The notes: generated from the letters alone by a model not told the origin. A stretch of 64,000 nucleotides of DNA from Bin87 sp965261195 (GCA_965261195.1 OZ253455.1:1364001-1428000); one strand, 5' to 3'. Shown: positions 42,430 to 51,984, numbered from the stretch's first letter. Translations and numbers: made by a program.

Positions 42430-45168
42430 ATGACGGACACTGCTACGGACACTGCTGCTGAAATGCCCCGCGCGTATGACGCCACGGCTGTCGAACAGCG
42501 CATCTACAAAAATTGGTGGGATTCGGGCTATTTCGCTCCCCGCAGGGACGATTCCAGGCAGCCGTTCTGCGTAATAATGCCGCCGCCCAACGTCACCGGC
42601 GAGTTGCATCTGGGCCATGCCCTCACCGCCAGTTTGCAAGATGCCCTGACCCGCTGGCACCGGATGCGCGGGGAGCCTACGCTGTGGCTGCCCGGCAAGG
42701 ACCACGCCGGTATTGCCACCCAGTGGGTGGTGGAACGCGCGTTGGCCGCCGAGGGCACCAATCGCCACGAATTGGGCCGCGAGAAGTTTGAGGAGCGCGT
42801 TTGGGAGTGGGTGGCCCGGTACGGAAACACCATCGATGAGCAGCACCGGCGGCTCGGCGCTTCCTGCGACTGGTCCCGCCTGCGATTCACCCTGGATCCC
42901 GGCCCGGCGCGCGCGGTGCGCACCACCTTCGTCAACCTTTTCAACAAGGGGCTCATCTATCGCCATGAGCGCATCATCAACTGGTGCCCGCGCTGTTCCA
43001 CTGCATTGTCTGACCTGGAGGTTGAATACGAGGAGCAGGACGGCAAGCTGTACCACATCCGCTACCCATTGTCTGGAAATCCGATGTCGGGAGACCCGGT
43101 GTCGGGAAACCCTGACCAATATGTTACCGTCGCTACGACCCGCCCGGAATCGATGCTGGGCGACACCGGAGTTGCGGTACATCCCGACGACCCACGGTAC
43201 GCGGACGTGGTTGGGCGGACGGTGGCGCTGCCCATTGTGGGGCGCGAGATTCCCGTCGTTGCTGACCCGGCAATCGAGATGGAATTTGGTACTGGCGCCC
43301 TGAAAGTTACGCCGGGCCACGATGCCGTTGACTTCGAAATCGGCCAGCGCCACAACCTGCCCATCGTGAATATAATCGGGTTTGACGGCTGTTTGACCGC
43401 TGCCGCCGGCGAAAAGTACGCCGGTATGGAGCGTTTCGCAGCCAGAGCCGCCATTGCCGTCGAACTGGATGCGCTGGGAGTTCTGGAGCGTGTCGAGGAC
43501 TATCACAACTCGGTGGGGCATTGCCAGCGGTGCAACGAGGTGGTGGAGCCGCTCATCAGCCTGCAATGGTTCCTGAACGTGGGCCAGCATACCGAACCGG
43601 ACAGCATCGCCGGCCGCGCCCACGCCGCAGTGGCCAACGGAGACATTGAGATCGTTCCGGAGCGGTTCGCCCGGGTCTATCTGAACTGGCTGGAAAACAT
43701 CCGCGACTGGTGTATCAGCCGGCAGTTGTGGTGGGGTCATCGCATTCCGGTGTGGTATTGCGCGGCCTGCGGCGAACACGCGGCCCACCTCGACAATCCG
43801 GACGTGTGCGTTCACTGCGGCAGCGACCGCATTGAGCAGGACCGCGACGTGCTGGACACTTGGTTCAGCTCCGGTTTGTGGCCTCATTCCACCCTGGGCT
43901 GGCCGGACGAAGCGTCGACCGACCTGGATAACTTCTACCCCAACACTATTCTGGAGACTGGGTACGACATCCTGTTTTTCTGGGTCGCCCGCATGATTAT
44001 GCTAGGCATCGAAAACACCGGACAGGCGCCGTTCCGGTCGGTGTACCTGCACGGCATGGTGCTGGACGCCGAGGGTCACAAGATGAGCAAAACCCGCGGC
44101 AACACCCGGGACCCGCTGGAACTGGTGGAGCAGTACGGCACCGACGCCCTGCGCTTCGCCCTGACCACCGGCACCGCGCCCGGCAACAATCTGCGGCTTA
44201 GCGATGACAAGCTGGAATCGGCCCGCAACTTCGCCAACAAAATCTGGAACGCCGCCCGCTTCGTGATTAGCGCCGTCCGGGGACGCGATGATCTCGAAGG
44301 TTGGTATGAACTGCCCAACCCTGTACACCGGGAAGATCGCTGGATCGTCAGTCGACTGGATGCCGTTACCGCTGCGGTCGGTGACGGGTTGGCCGAGTTT
44401 GAACTGGGCGAGGCGCAGCAAAAGCTGTACGACTTCGTCTGGAATGACTTTTGCGACTGGTATATCGAGATGGCCAAGGTGCGGCTGCGGGGCGCTGAAC
44501 CCGGCGAGGCCGCCGCGACGCTGGCCCACGTGCTGGAGCGGTCGCTGCGGCTGTTGCATCCCTTCATGCCGTTCGTTACCGAGGAAATCTGGCAGAACCT
44601 GACCGCCGGCTTGCCGGCCCCCGCCGCGGGTTTGCCGGCGTCGATTATGGTGGCATCGTATCCCAGCGCAGACGCTTCCCGTGCGGCCCCTGATGCCGAG
44701 GCGGAAGTGGACGTGGTAATGCAGACTATCCGGGCCGTCCGCAACGTGAGGGCGCAGCTGCGAATTCCGGCCGGGCAAAGATTGGAGGCGGTGATTGAAT
44801 CCAATGGCATGGATCAGGTCGTAGCAGAGGAAAAGGCAATCATGGGGGCGCTGGCTCGCATGGAACCCCTCCGGGTGGTCTCGTCCGGCGAGGATGGGCC
44901 AGCCGCCGGAGTCAGCCTGGTGGTCAACCCGCTGGTGGTGCGCCTCCCGTTGACGGGCATTGTTGACCTGGCGGCGGAAACCGAGCGTCTCGGCAAGGAA
45001 CTGGACGACATACGAGTCAATGAGGAACGAGTACAGCGGCTGTTGGACAACCCCAATTTCGTTGCCAAAGCCCGCTCGGAAGTGGTGGAGAACGAGCGCA
45101 ATCGCCGGGGCGGATTGACCGAACAGCGGCAGCGGCTCGAGGGAATCATTGCCCAACTGACCGCGTAG
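42430..45168 (+). CDS. valS: Valyl-tRNA synthetase
   Basis: The ATG at 42430 gives 912 residues, the normal length for ValS. It is a class I synthetase with PPPNVTGELHLGHAL (HIGH-like motif, about 52-65), a long CP1 editing domain, GYDILFFWVARMI, and KMSKTRGN (about 551). An anticodon-binding helical domain and C-terminal coiled coil follow (TERLGKELDDIRVNEERVQRLL). In the editing domain, after YHIRYPLSG, an SGNPMSGDPVSGNPD segment repeats a 5-residue unit, an insertion I do not expect in the family. It charges tRNA-Val in the cytoplasm. Confidence 0.95.
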   Translation: MTDTATDTAAEMPRAYDATAVEQRIYKNWWDSGYFAPRRDDSRQPFCVIMPPPNVTGELHLGHALTASLQDALTRWHRMRGEPTLWLPGKDHAGIATQWVVERALAAEGTNRHELGREKFEERVWEWVARYGNTIDEQHRRLGASCDWSRLRFTLDPGPARAVRTTFVNLFNKGLIYRHERIINWCPRCSTALSDLEVEYEEQDGKLYHIRYPLSGNPMSGDPVSGNPDQYVTVATTRPESMLGDTGVAVHPDDPRYADVVGRTVALPIVGREIPVVADPAIEMEFGTGALKVTPGHDAVDFEIGQRHNLPIVNIIGFDGCLTAAAGEKYAGMERFAARAAIAVELDALGVLERVEDYHNSVGHCQRCNEVVEPLISLQWFLNVGQHTEPDSIAGRAHAAVANGDIEIVPERFARVYLNWLENIRDWCISRQLWWGHRIPVWYCAACGEHAAHLDNPDVCVHCGSDRIEQDRDVLDTWFSSGLWPHSTLGWPDEASTDLDNFYPNTILETGYDILFFWVARMIMLGIENTGQAPFRSVYLHGMVLDAEGHKMSKTRGNTRDPLELVEQYGTDALRFALTTGTAPGNNLRLSDDKLESARNFANKIWNAARFVISAVRGRDDLEGWYELPNPVHREDRWIVSRLDAVTAAVGDGLAEFELGEAQQKLYDFVWNDFCDWYIEMAKVRLRGAEPGEAAATLAHVLERSLRLLHPFMPFVTEEIWQNLTAGLPAPAAGLPASIMVASYPSADASRAAPDAEAEVDVVMQTIRAVRNVRAQLRIPAGQRLEAVIESNGMDQVVAEEKAIMGALARMEPLRVVSSGEDGPAAGVSLVVNPLVVRLPLTGIVDLAAETERLGKELDDIRVNEERVQRLLDNPNFVAKARSEVVENERNRRGGLTEQRQRLEGIIAQLTA

Positions 45169-45269
45169 CGCTCAAGATTGCCGAATCCGGCTGATTCAGA
45201 CTGGTGCATAGTGGTCAAAAAACTGTCAAACTATGCAAACTAAACGAGCCGTTGGGCGGGAGTTCTTGG

Positions 45270-45902
45270 ATGACGCGTAAAATTGCACGATTTATGATGT
45301 TGGGTTTGGCCGCTATTTTGGTCGGAGCCGTTATAACCGGGTGCGGCGGCGGCGAACCGGAAGCGGTGGAGCCAACCCCTGACCTACAGGCCACCCTACA
45401 GGCCATCATTGACGCCACCGTTGCGGCTTCCATACCGACGGAAACGCCGACACCGGAACCGACCGCCACCCCCACTCCCACAATGCCGCCCACCCCTAAT
45501 ATTGCGCAAACGGTCGCCGCTATGATGGCCGCTCAGCAGCCGCCTACCCAACCGCCGCCGACGGCAGTGCCGCCGACCAATACGCCGGCGCCAACTGTGC
45601 CACCTACCGCCGCGCCGTCGACGGGAACAAACCCGATCGCTGGGCCGCCTGCAATAATTGTCGGCAAGGTTACGATTGGCGGATCGACCGCTCCGGAAGG
45701 CACCTTCGTGTACGGCAGGCCACACGACACCAGCTTGCCGCGAGTGCAAGACCAAACCGATGAAAAGGGTAACTATCAACTGAACATCACCAACATCGGC
45801 ACGACTTACGACCTGTGGGTGGAGGGAACTGACTCAACCGTCGATACCGATACGCTTACTCGGGGCGGTTTGCAACGCAAGAATCTGTCGGTCGCACAAT
45901 AA
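45270..45902 (+). CDS. Secreted lipoprotein with Pro/Thr linker and beta domain
   Basis: The ATG at 45270 starts a lipoprotein signal: MTRKIARF, hydrophobic core, lipobox AVITGC with Cys25. The mature part starts CGGGEPEAVEPTPDLQATL, followed by a long Pro/Thr/Ala-rich linker (about 60-125, PTETPTPEPTATPTPTMPPT...). A small beta domain (about 130-210, VGKVTIGGSTAPEGTFVYGRP...GNYQLNITNIGTTYDLWVEG) resembles the extracellular domain of the proteins at 33038 and 35578. Probably 210 residues, anchored in the membrane. Function unknown. A terminator follows. Confidence 0.8.
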   Translation: MTRKIARFMMLGLAAILVGAVITGCGGGEPEAVEPTPDLQATLQAIIDATVAASIPTETPTPEPTATPTPTMPPTPNIAQTVAAMMAAQQPPTQPPPTAVPPTNTPAPTVPPTAAPSTGTNPIAGPPAIIVGKVTIGGSTAPEGTFVYGRPHDTSLPRVQDQTDEKGNYQLNITNIGTTYDLWVEGTDSTVDTDTLTRGGLQRKNLSVAQ

Positions 45903-45925
45903 ACTCCTGATGTTCCTACTATCTA

Positions 45926-45961
45926 ACATCCCGGTTCCAATCGGAGTCGGGATGTTTTTTG
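45926..45961 (+). terminator. Rho-independent terminator after the lipoprotein gene
   Basis: AACATCCCG pairs with CGGGATGTT across a 14-base loop, followed by TTTT. Confidence 0.88.
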
Positions 45962-46077
45962 CCCAATTGGTGACTCGCGTCCCGCCTGGAGGGTGATCGT
46001 TCTCCCCATGTGGGCCGAGTTAGTCTCTGCTACAATGGCGCAAATTCCACGGATTCGTTCTCACCGGTCGGCAGCGT

Positions 46078-46950
46078 ATGTCAGCAACCACAGCCTTGGG
46101 CATTATCGGTTACCCTATCGGACACTCCATTTCGCCACTGTTTCAGCAGGCGGCGTTGGATCAGCTGGGTATCGCAGCGGAATATCGGCCTTATGAGGTG
46201 AACCCGGAGGGGGTTGGCGATTTCGTTGCGGGATTGCGGTCGGAACACGCAATTGGGATTAACGTAACGGTTCCGCACAAGGAAGCGGTCATCCCATATC
46301 TCGACGAAGTTGACGACTGGGCTACCGAGGCCGGGGCGGTCAATACCATCGTGAACCGCTCGGGGCGGCTGACTGGGTACAACACCGACGGTTACGGGTT
46401 TCTGCGGGCGTTGCGCGAGTCGGGCGGTTTGGAGCCGGAAGGCAAGCGTGTGTTGATTCTGGGCGCCGGTGGCGCGGCCCGCGGTGTTGTGCAGGCGCTT
46501 TTGCGCGCCGGCGTGGGCAAGCTTCATATCGCCAATCGCACTGTGGCGCGTGCCGAAACGCTGGCGCAATTGGCTGCCAGCCGGGGAGTACCCACAACAC
46601 CGTTGGCATTGGGTTCCGAAGCTGTAGTCGCGGCGGCGGCGCAAGCCGACCTGATCGTCAATTGCACATCGGTGGGGATGCGGCACGGGCCCGACGAAAG
46701 CGGTTCCCTTTTGGCTCTGCAGCAGGTGCCGGCCACCGCTCTGGTATATGACCTGGTGTATAATCCGTTGCTGACGCCTTTATTGCGGGCGGCGGAAGCT
46801 GCGGGGGCCGCCACGCTCGGCGGCATCTCAATGCTGGTGTACCAGGGCGCGGCATCTTTCGAAATCTGGCTGGGCCAGCCGGCTCCGGTAGACGTGATGA
46901 TGGACGCGGCGATGGCGGCGATGCTGGCACGGGAAGCCGACGCAAACTGA
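46078..46950 (+). CDS. aroE: Shikimate dehydrogenase
   Basis: 290 residues with GYPIGHSISPLFQQAALDQ (substrate-binding Ser pair), NVTVPHKEAV with the catalytic Lys, AVNTIVN, GYNTDGYG with the catalytic Asp, and the NADP-binding LGAGGAARGVVQAL followed by ANRT. YQGAASFEIWLG is the C-terminal helix. It reduces 3-dehydroshikimate with NADPH in the aromatic amino-acid pathway. aroC follows 87 bases later, so chorismate synthesis genes are clustered here. Confidence 0.95.
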   Translation: MSATTALGIIGYPIGHSISPLFQQAALDQLGIAAEYRPYEVNPEGVGDFVAGLRSEHAIGINVTVPHKEAVIPYLDEVDDWATEAGAVNTIVNRSGRLTGYNTDGYGFLRALRESGGLEPEGKRVLILGAGGAARGVVQALLRAGVGKLHIANRTVARAETLAQLAASRGVPTTPLALGSEAVVAAAAQADLIVNCTSVGMRHGPDESGSLLALQQVPATALVYDLVYNPLLTPLLRAAEAAGAATLGGISMLVYQGAASFEIWLGQPAPVDVMMDAAMAAMLAREADAN

Positions 46951-47037
46951 CCCGGCGCAATCTGACCCGGCCCATTCGCCCCGTTCCGCCCGGATCAGCG
47001 CGGGGCGTCCAATGTTTTCAGAGGAGGCACTTCGGCA

Positions 47038-48225
47038 ATGATACGTTGGTTTACGGCAGGTGAATCCCACGGCCAGGGTTTGATGGTGATTGTGGAGGGC
47101 GTGCCGGCTTATCTGTATCTGGACGAAGAATATATCGCCCATCACCTGGGGCGGCGTCAGCGCGGCTATGGCCGGGGGGGACGTCAGCAGATTGAACGCG
47201 ACCACGCCCACATCCAGACCGGCGTGCGCCACGGCTATACGCTGGGCAGTCCAATCGGGATGCTGATTGAAAACCGGGATTGGGTCAACTGGCAGGACGC
47301 CATGGCGGTGGAGTACGTCGAAAACCCGTCGCAGGAAGGGCGCAACCAGCGGGTTACCCGCATTCGGCCCGGCCACGCTGACTTGCCGGGTGCGATGAAA
47401 TACGGTTTCCACGACGTGCGTAACTCCCTGGAACGGGCGTCAGCTCGGGAAACCGCCGCACGGGTGGCCGCTGGCGCCGTCGCGATGAAGCTGCTGGCAG
47501 AGTTTGGCATCAAGCTGCACAGCCACGTCCTGTCAATCGGCCGGGCGAAGGCCAACCCGCCGGAGCACGGCGCCATCGACTGGGATGCAGTGGAAGAATC
47601 GCCGGTGCATTGCGCCGACTCCGATGCTGCTGACCGGATGATGGCCGAGGTGGATGCCGCACGCGAGGCTGGCGATACCGTCGGCGGTGTGGTCGAGGTG
47701 ATTGCGGAGGGCGTACCCATCGGATTGGGCTCCCATGTGCATTGGGATCGCAAGATAGACGCCAAAATATCGCAGGCGTTGATGAGCATTAACGCAGTGA
47801 AAGCCGTCAGCATCGGCGAAGGTTGGGATCTTTTGGACCGGTGGGGTTCCGAGTTTCAGGACGTCATCGAGCCGGTGACCGATCCCGATCAACCCTGGCA
47901 ACGCAAGACCAACCGGGCCGGGGGCACGGAAGGCGGCATGACCAGTGGGACGCCCCTGGTGGCCCGTTTCGTCATCAAGCCCATCGCCACCCTCCACAAC
48001 CCTCTGCCCTCAGTAGACCTGGATACCGGCGAACCCGTGCAGGCCCATTTCGAACGCAGCGACGTGTGTCAGGCCCCGCCGGCCGGAGTAATTGGCGAAG
48101 CGATGGTGGCGCTGGTGCTGGCCGATGCCTTTATGGAGAAATTCGGCGGCGATAGCATCCCCGAGACAAAGCGCAACTTCGAGGGATACCAGGCCACCGT
48201 CGGCCCCCGCCTGCGCTATAGCTAG
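47038..48225 (+). CDS. aroC: Chorismate synthase
   Basis: 395 residues with the family signatures: RWFTAGESHGQGL at the start, RRQRGYGRGGRQQIERDHAHI, TRIRPGHADLPGAMKYG, DVRNSLERASARETAARVAAGAVA, and TNRAGGTEGGMTSG near 305. It converts 5-enolpyruvylshikimate-3-phosphate to chorismate using reduced FMN. GAGGAGG precedes the ATG by 10 bases. The IS66 element lies 92 bases beyond the stop. Confidence 0.97.
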   Translation: MIRWFTAGESHGQGLMVIVEGVPAYLYLDEEYIAHHLGRRQRGYGRGGRQQIERDHAHIQTGVRHGYTLGSPIGMLIENRDWVNWQDAMAVEYVENPSQEGRNQRVTRIRPGHADLPGAMKYGFHDVRNSLERASARETAARVAAGAVAMKLLAEFGIKLHSHVLSIGRAKANPPEHGAIDWDAVEESPVHCADSDAADRMMAEVDAAREAGDTVGGVVEVIAEGVPIGLGSHVHWDRKIDAKISQALMSINAVKAVSIGEGWDLLDRWGSEFQDVIEPVTDPDQPWQRKTNRAGGTEGGMTSGTPLVARFVIKPIATLHNPLPSVDLDTGEPVQAHFERSDVCQAPPAGVIGEAMVALVLADAFMEKFGGDSIPETKRNFEGYQATVGPRLRYS

Positions 48226-48309
48226 CCGACACCAACCCGAACACGGCATCGGATGCAGGTGAGGGACAGGTGCACAGTCTCGTGCGTACCCACTTTGTCA
48301 AACCAACCA

Positions 48310-49819
48310 CCCTATTGGTAACTGTTCAGAGTTGGTTAGGTGGATTGGCCGATAGGGGTTCTGGGAGCCTTGCGCTGCCGGTGGTGGTTGTGTCATATAG
48401 TGGGTATGGATACGGAAATTGACCTCAAGGCTGCCGACCGGGATGTCCTGATTGCCATCATTGTCCGGCAGCAAGCCAGCATCGTCCGGCAGCAAGCCAG
48501 CATCGTCCGGCAGCAAGCCATTATCGTCCGGCAACAGGCGATCATCGAACGGTTGGAGAAACGGATTGGCAAATTCGAGGGGCCGGCCAAGCCAAGCGGC
48601 TCGGGTCGGATGCCCGGTCTGCAGCCCAAAGCCGAGCGGAAACCGGCCCAGTCCAAAGGGCCACGCCAGCGCCGTCCCCACGGGTTTGCCCGCACCCGCA
48701 TGACGCCCACCCAGCGGGTGGAGCACGCGTTGGAACAGTGCCCCGACTGCGGAACTCAGCTGGCCGGCGGCTGGACCCAGCGCACTCGGGAAGTCATTGA
48801 CCTGCCCCAAGTTCCGGTGCAGATTACCGAGCACGCTTACATCGCCCGCACCTGCCCGGGCTGCCGACGCCGCTGTGTGCCACCGGCGCAACTGGACGGC
48901 GTGGCGCTGGGGCGGCAGCGTCTGGGGGTCAATGTAATGAGCCTGATTGCTGCCCTGCGGGAAGAGGCCCGGCTGCCCTTCCGCACCATCCAGTGGTACC
49001 TGGGCGCCGTGCATGGGCTGCGCCTCAGCACGGGCGCCATCGTGGACGCCACCCGAAAAGTGGCGGGCAAAGGGCAGCGCAAGCTGGCCGGCATACTGGA
49101 ACGGATCCGAGGCAGTCCGGTGGTCCATGCCGATGAGACCGGTTGGCGGGAGAACGGCAACAACGGCTACGTGTGGACCTTCAGCACTCCCGCCGAGCGG
49201 TACTTCCTGCGACGGGGTCGGGGCAAGGTGGTGGTGGATGAAGTCCTGGGCGAGGAGTTCTCCGGTGTGCTGGTCAGCGATTTCTGCGCCGCCTACCACC
49301 ACTACGACGGTCCCAAACAACGCTGCTGGGCTCACCTGCTGCGGGACATCCACGACCGGCGCACTCTCTACCCTGATGACGCGCCACTGGCACAGTGGGC
49401 CGACGCCGTACACCAACTCTACGTGCCAGCCAAAACCTTCACCCATCCCCGGGCCAATCGGCGCCGCACCGCCCAGCTGGCCCTGGAGCAACGCCTGATG
49501 GCCCTCTGCCGACCCTACCTGGATGACCCATCGGCAACCCAGGCCAAGCTATGCCGACGCATTGAACGCCACGTCAAAGAGCTCTTCGTCTTCGTGGCTG
49601 AACCGGCAGCGCCGCCGGACAATAACGCCGCCGAGCGCAGCCTGCGCCCGGTAGTGGTCAGCCGGAAGATCAGTGGTGGCACGCGCTCAAACCAGGGCAC
49701 TGCAACCAAGATGACGCTGGCGTCAATCTTCGGCACCTGGCGGGCCCAGGGCTTGAACCCCCTCACCGCCTGCCGACAATTACTCACTTCCCCTCAACCC
49801 TGAACAGTTACCCCTATTG
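48310..49819 (+). mobile_element. IS66-family insertion sequence (1494 bp) with 8-bp target duplication
   Basis: The element spans 48318-49811 with ends GTAACTGTTCAGAGTTG and, inverted, GTAACTGTTCAGGGTTG. It is flanked by CCCTATTG at 48310-48317 and 49812-49819, an exact 8-bp duplication typical of IS66. It carries only the tnpC-type gene, no tnpA or tnpB, like the ISBst12 subgroup. A 114-bp derivative with the same ends is at 8410-8523. The right duplication overlaps the first bases of a TGTCATTGCGAG element. Confidence 0.93.
48406..49803 (+). CDS. IS66-family transposase (TnpC type)
   Basis: The ATG at 48406 gives 465 residues; an in-frame start 66 bases earlier would place codons in the terminal repeat region. 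An N-terminal coiled coil repeats IVRQQAS four times (21-base DNA repeat, about 48465-48545), then a basic linker, then a zinc-finger CPDCGTQL...CPGCRRRC. The catalytic domain has its DDE residues in VVHADETGW, LVSDFCAAYHH and DNNAAERSLRPVVVSRK. It moves the surrounding element. Confidence 0.93.
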   Translation: MDTEIDLKAADRDVLIAIIVRQQASIVRQQASIVRQQAIIVRQQAIIERLEKRIGKFEGPAKPSGSGRMPGLQPKAERKPAQSKGPRQRRPHGFARTRMTPTQRVEHALEQCPDCGTQLAGGWTQRTREVIDLPQVPVQITEHAYIARTCPGCRRRCVPPAQLDGVALGRQRLGVNVMSLIAALREEARLPFRTIQWYLGAVHGLRLSTGAIVDATRKVAGKGQRKLAGILERIRGSPVVHADETGWRENGNNGYVWTFSTPAERYFLRRGRGKVVVDEVLGEEFSGVLVSDFCAAYHHYDGPKQRCWAHLLRDIHDRRTLYPDDAPLAQWADAVHQLYVPAKTFTHPRANRRRTAQLALEQRLMALCRPYLDDPSATQAKLCRRIERHVKELFVFVAEPAAPPDNNAAERSLRPVVVSRKISGGTRSNQGTATKMTLASIFGTWRAQGLNPLTACRQLLTSPQP

Positions 49820-49962
49820 TCATTGCCAGGAGCGTCCGCTCATCCCGAGCTTGTCGAGGGACGCGGCAATCTCGTTGAGGTTGAGCACACGTCGTCGAAC
49901 CATCATTGCTACGGCGACCATTGCTAGGGCAACGAGATTGCCACGCTGCGCTCGCAATGACA
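49818..49962. repeat. Dispersed TGTCATTGCGAG element, copy C
   Basis: Starts TGTCATTGCCAGGAGCG and ends CTCGCAATGACA, 145 bp. It is longer than other copies because of an insert containing CATCCCGAGCTTGTCGAGGG and a second GGCGAC unit. No gene is visible from here to 50107. Confidence 0.75.
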
Positions 49963-50107
49963 GATTAAAGCGGATAGTGATGAGAGGGTTGCCTGGCCAC
50001 GCCGGCCGGCGTTACCCTCTTCCCAACCTCCTGCGCACGTTCCGTAGATCCGGGACTTCCGCCAGTCAACACCGACGCCATCGTTAGCTCACCCGGCGAG
50101 GCCACAC

Positions 50108-50911
50108 ATGACGACTAAACCCATTGCGCCGGTTACACCACTCAACCAGTTCCCGGATACTCCCAAAGAGGATATGCAAAATCTTATCCACCTGAATGCT
50201 CCCGGCTACATTCCCGTGCTCAATCAGCACTTTGCCACGCCGGAGACCACCGCCGTCCTCAGCGAATTCCCGATCGGATGGAACGTGAGCCAGCGGCGGG
50301 GTCTGCTGTCTCCCGACCTGCTGATTGTCTTTGACACCGAACCGGCCAGCATCATTGCCAACAACGGCTACTCTATCGAGTACCACGGCAAGCCGCCCGA
50401 CTTCGTGATGGAAGTTGCCTCGCGCCACACCGCCCGCCGCGACGAGACGGAAAAGCGGGATGGTTACGCCGCCTACGGAGTGCTGGAATACTGGCGTTAT
50501 GACGATACCGACGGTCGTTACTACAGCGTAAACCTGGCTGGCGACCGGGTAGTGGATGGCCGGTATGAACCCATACCAGTTAGGGAGGTCAGCCATGCTC
50601 GCCATTGGGGTTACAGCACGGTACTAAACCTGTACATCTGTTGGGAATACGGCTGGTTGCGCTGGTATGACCCGGCAGCGCAACGCTACCTGCCTACCTA
50701 CTACGATGAATCCACCGCTCGCGAGGCCGCCGAAGCCGCCCGCCGAGTCGCTGAATCTGCCCGCGAGGCTGCCGAAACCGCCCGCGAATCTGCCGAAACC
50801 GCCCGCGAGGCCGCCGAAACCGCCCGCGAATCTGCCGAAACCCGACTCGCCGCCGAGCGCCAAGCCCGCCTTGCTCTCGAGGACCAACTCCGGCGCTGGC
50901 AAGACCGTTAG
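50108..50911 (+). CDS. Uma2/DUF820-family nuclease-fold protein with heptad tail
   Basis: 267 residues. Residues about 30-200 match the Uma2/DUF820 PD-(D/E)XK fold: GLLSPDLLIVFD (Asp), PPDFVMEVASRHTARRDETEKRDGYAAYGVLEYWRYD (E-x-x and the Tyr-rich helix). The last 65 residues form a coiled coil of 7-residue units EAAETAR/ESAETAR encoded by 21-base tandem repeats (about 50735-50850). Uma2 proteins are abundant in cyanobacteria and Chloroflexi and are thought to be restriction-endonuclease-like, with unknown role. Three copies of CCAATCGACCTT follow the stop. Confidence 0.8.
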   Translation: MTTKPIAPVTPLNQFPDTPKEDMQNLIHLNAPGYIPVLNQHFATPETTAVLSEFPIGWNVSQRRGLLSPDLLIVFDTEPASIIANNGYSIEYHGKPPDFVMEVASRHTARRDETEKRDGYAAYGVLEYWRYDDTDGRYYSVNLAGDRVVDGRYEPIPVREVSHARHWGYSTVLNLYICWEYGWLRWYDPAAQRYLPTYYDESTAREAAEAARRVAESAREAAETARESAETAREAAETARESAETRLAAERQARLALEDQLRRWQDR

Positions 50912-50982
50912 CCTCCAATCGACCTTCCAATCGACCTTCCAATCGACCTTCCTTCGACCTATTGGCAAAGGCAGCCTGACCC

Positions 50983-51984
50983 ATGAAGTACGGCGTAACT
51001 CTCCTGCCCACTTCCTATGACACGTTCCGGCAGCACGTCCGGCTGGCGGAATCGGTGGGGTTTGATTACATCGGCGTCGCCGATTCTCAGTCGCTGTTTC
51101 GCGAGCTGTTTGTGTCTCTGGCGGTGGCTGCCACCGAGACCATCCGAGTCCATCTGGGGCCGTCGGTAACCAATCCGCTGACCCGGCACCCGGCGGTAAC
51201 CGCATCGGCTATCGCTTCGCTACAGGAACTGTCCGGCGGTCGGGCTTTTCTGGGCATCGGCACCGGAGATAGCGCGGTGCTGAACCTGGGCCTGCGCCCG
51301 GCGCGGATGCGCGCGCTGCGGGAATACGTGGCTGCGGTGCGAACCTTCCTGAACGGCGGCGTCGCAGAGTACCTGGGGCGGGAAGCCCACGTCCGTTGGA
51401 GCCAGTCGTCGGTTCCCATCATGCTGTCTGCCGAAGGCCCGCGCACGCTGCGGATGGCGGGTGCAATCGCCGACCGGGTGCTGGTGCATACTGGGCTGAC
51501 TCCCGACATACTGAGCGACACCATTGCCCACATTCGCTTGGGCGAGGCTGAAGGCGCCAAACCCAAAGGAACCACCGAGGTCTGGGCGTTCGCCAAGTGC
51601 AACATCTCCGATGACCGGGCCGCCGCCGCCGACGAAATCAAAATGGCCCTGGCCGCCAGCGCCCACCATGCCTTTCGTTTTACGCTGGAGGGCAAGCACG
51701 TGCCCGAGGGGTTGCACGAGGCGATGATGGCCATACAGGGCGAGTATGTGCCCGCCGAGCACGAGCAGGTCGGCGACACGCGCAACGCTGCACTGTCTGA
51801 TGAATTGGGCGTTACGGACTATCTGGCCGACCGCTTCGCCGTGGTAGGCTCGCCGGAAGATTGCCGCATCAAGGTTCGGCAGGTCGGTGAGTCAGGCGTG
51901 GATGTGTTGCAGATAACCGCCATCAGCCACGAGCCGGCTAACATCATCCGTAGATTCGGCGAGGAAGTAATCGCAAAGCTGTAG
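50983..51984 (+). CDS. LLM-class flavin-dependent oxidoreductase (luciferase-like)
   Basis: A 333-residue TIM-barrel protein of the bacterial luciferase/F420-dependent superfamily. MKYGVTLLPTSYDTFRQHVRLAESVGFDYIGVADSQ is followed by GPSVTNPLTRHPAVTASAIASLQELSGGRAFLGIGTGD, which matches MER/F420-dependent enzymes, and VPIMLSAEGPRTLRMAGAIADRVLV. It uses F420 or FMN to oxidise or reduce an organic substrate. The nearby P450 and ferredoxin genes suggest a shared oxidative pathway. A hairpin follows the stop. Confidence 0.88.
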   Translation: MKYGVTLLPTSYDTFRQHVRLAESVGFDYIGVADSQSLFRELFVSLAVAATETIRVHLGPSVTNPLTRHPAVTASAIASLQELSGGRAFLGIGTGDSAVLNLGLRPARMRALREYVAAVRTFLNGGVAEYLGREAHVRWSQSSVPIMLSAEGPRTLRMAGAIADRVLVHTGLTPDILSDTIAHIRLGEAEGAKPKGTTEVWAFAKCNISDDRAAAADEIKMALAASAHHAFRFTLEGKHVPEGLHEAMMAIQGEYVPAEHEQVGDTRNAALSDELGVTDYLADRFAVVGSPEDCRIKVRQVGESGVDVLQITAISHEPANIIRRFGEEVIAKL

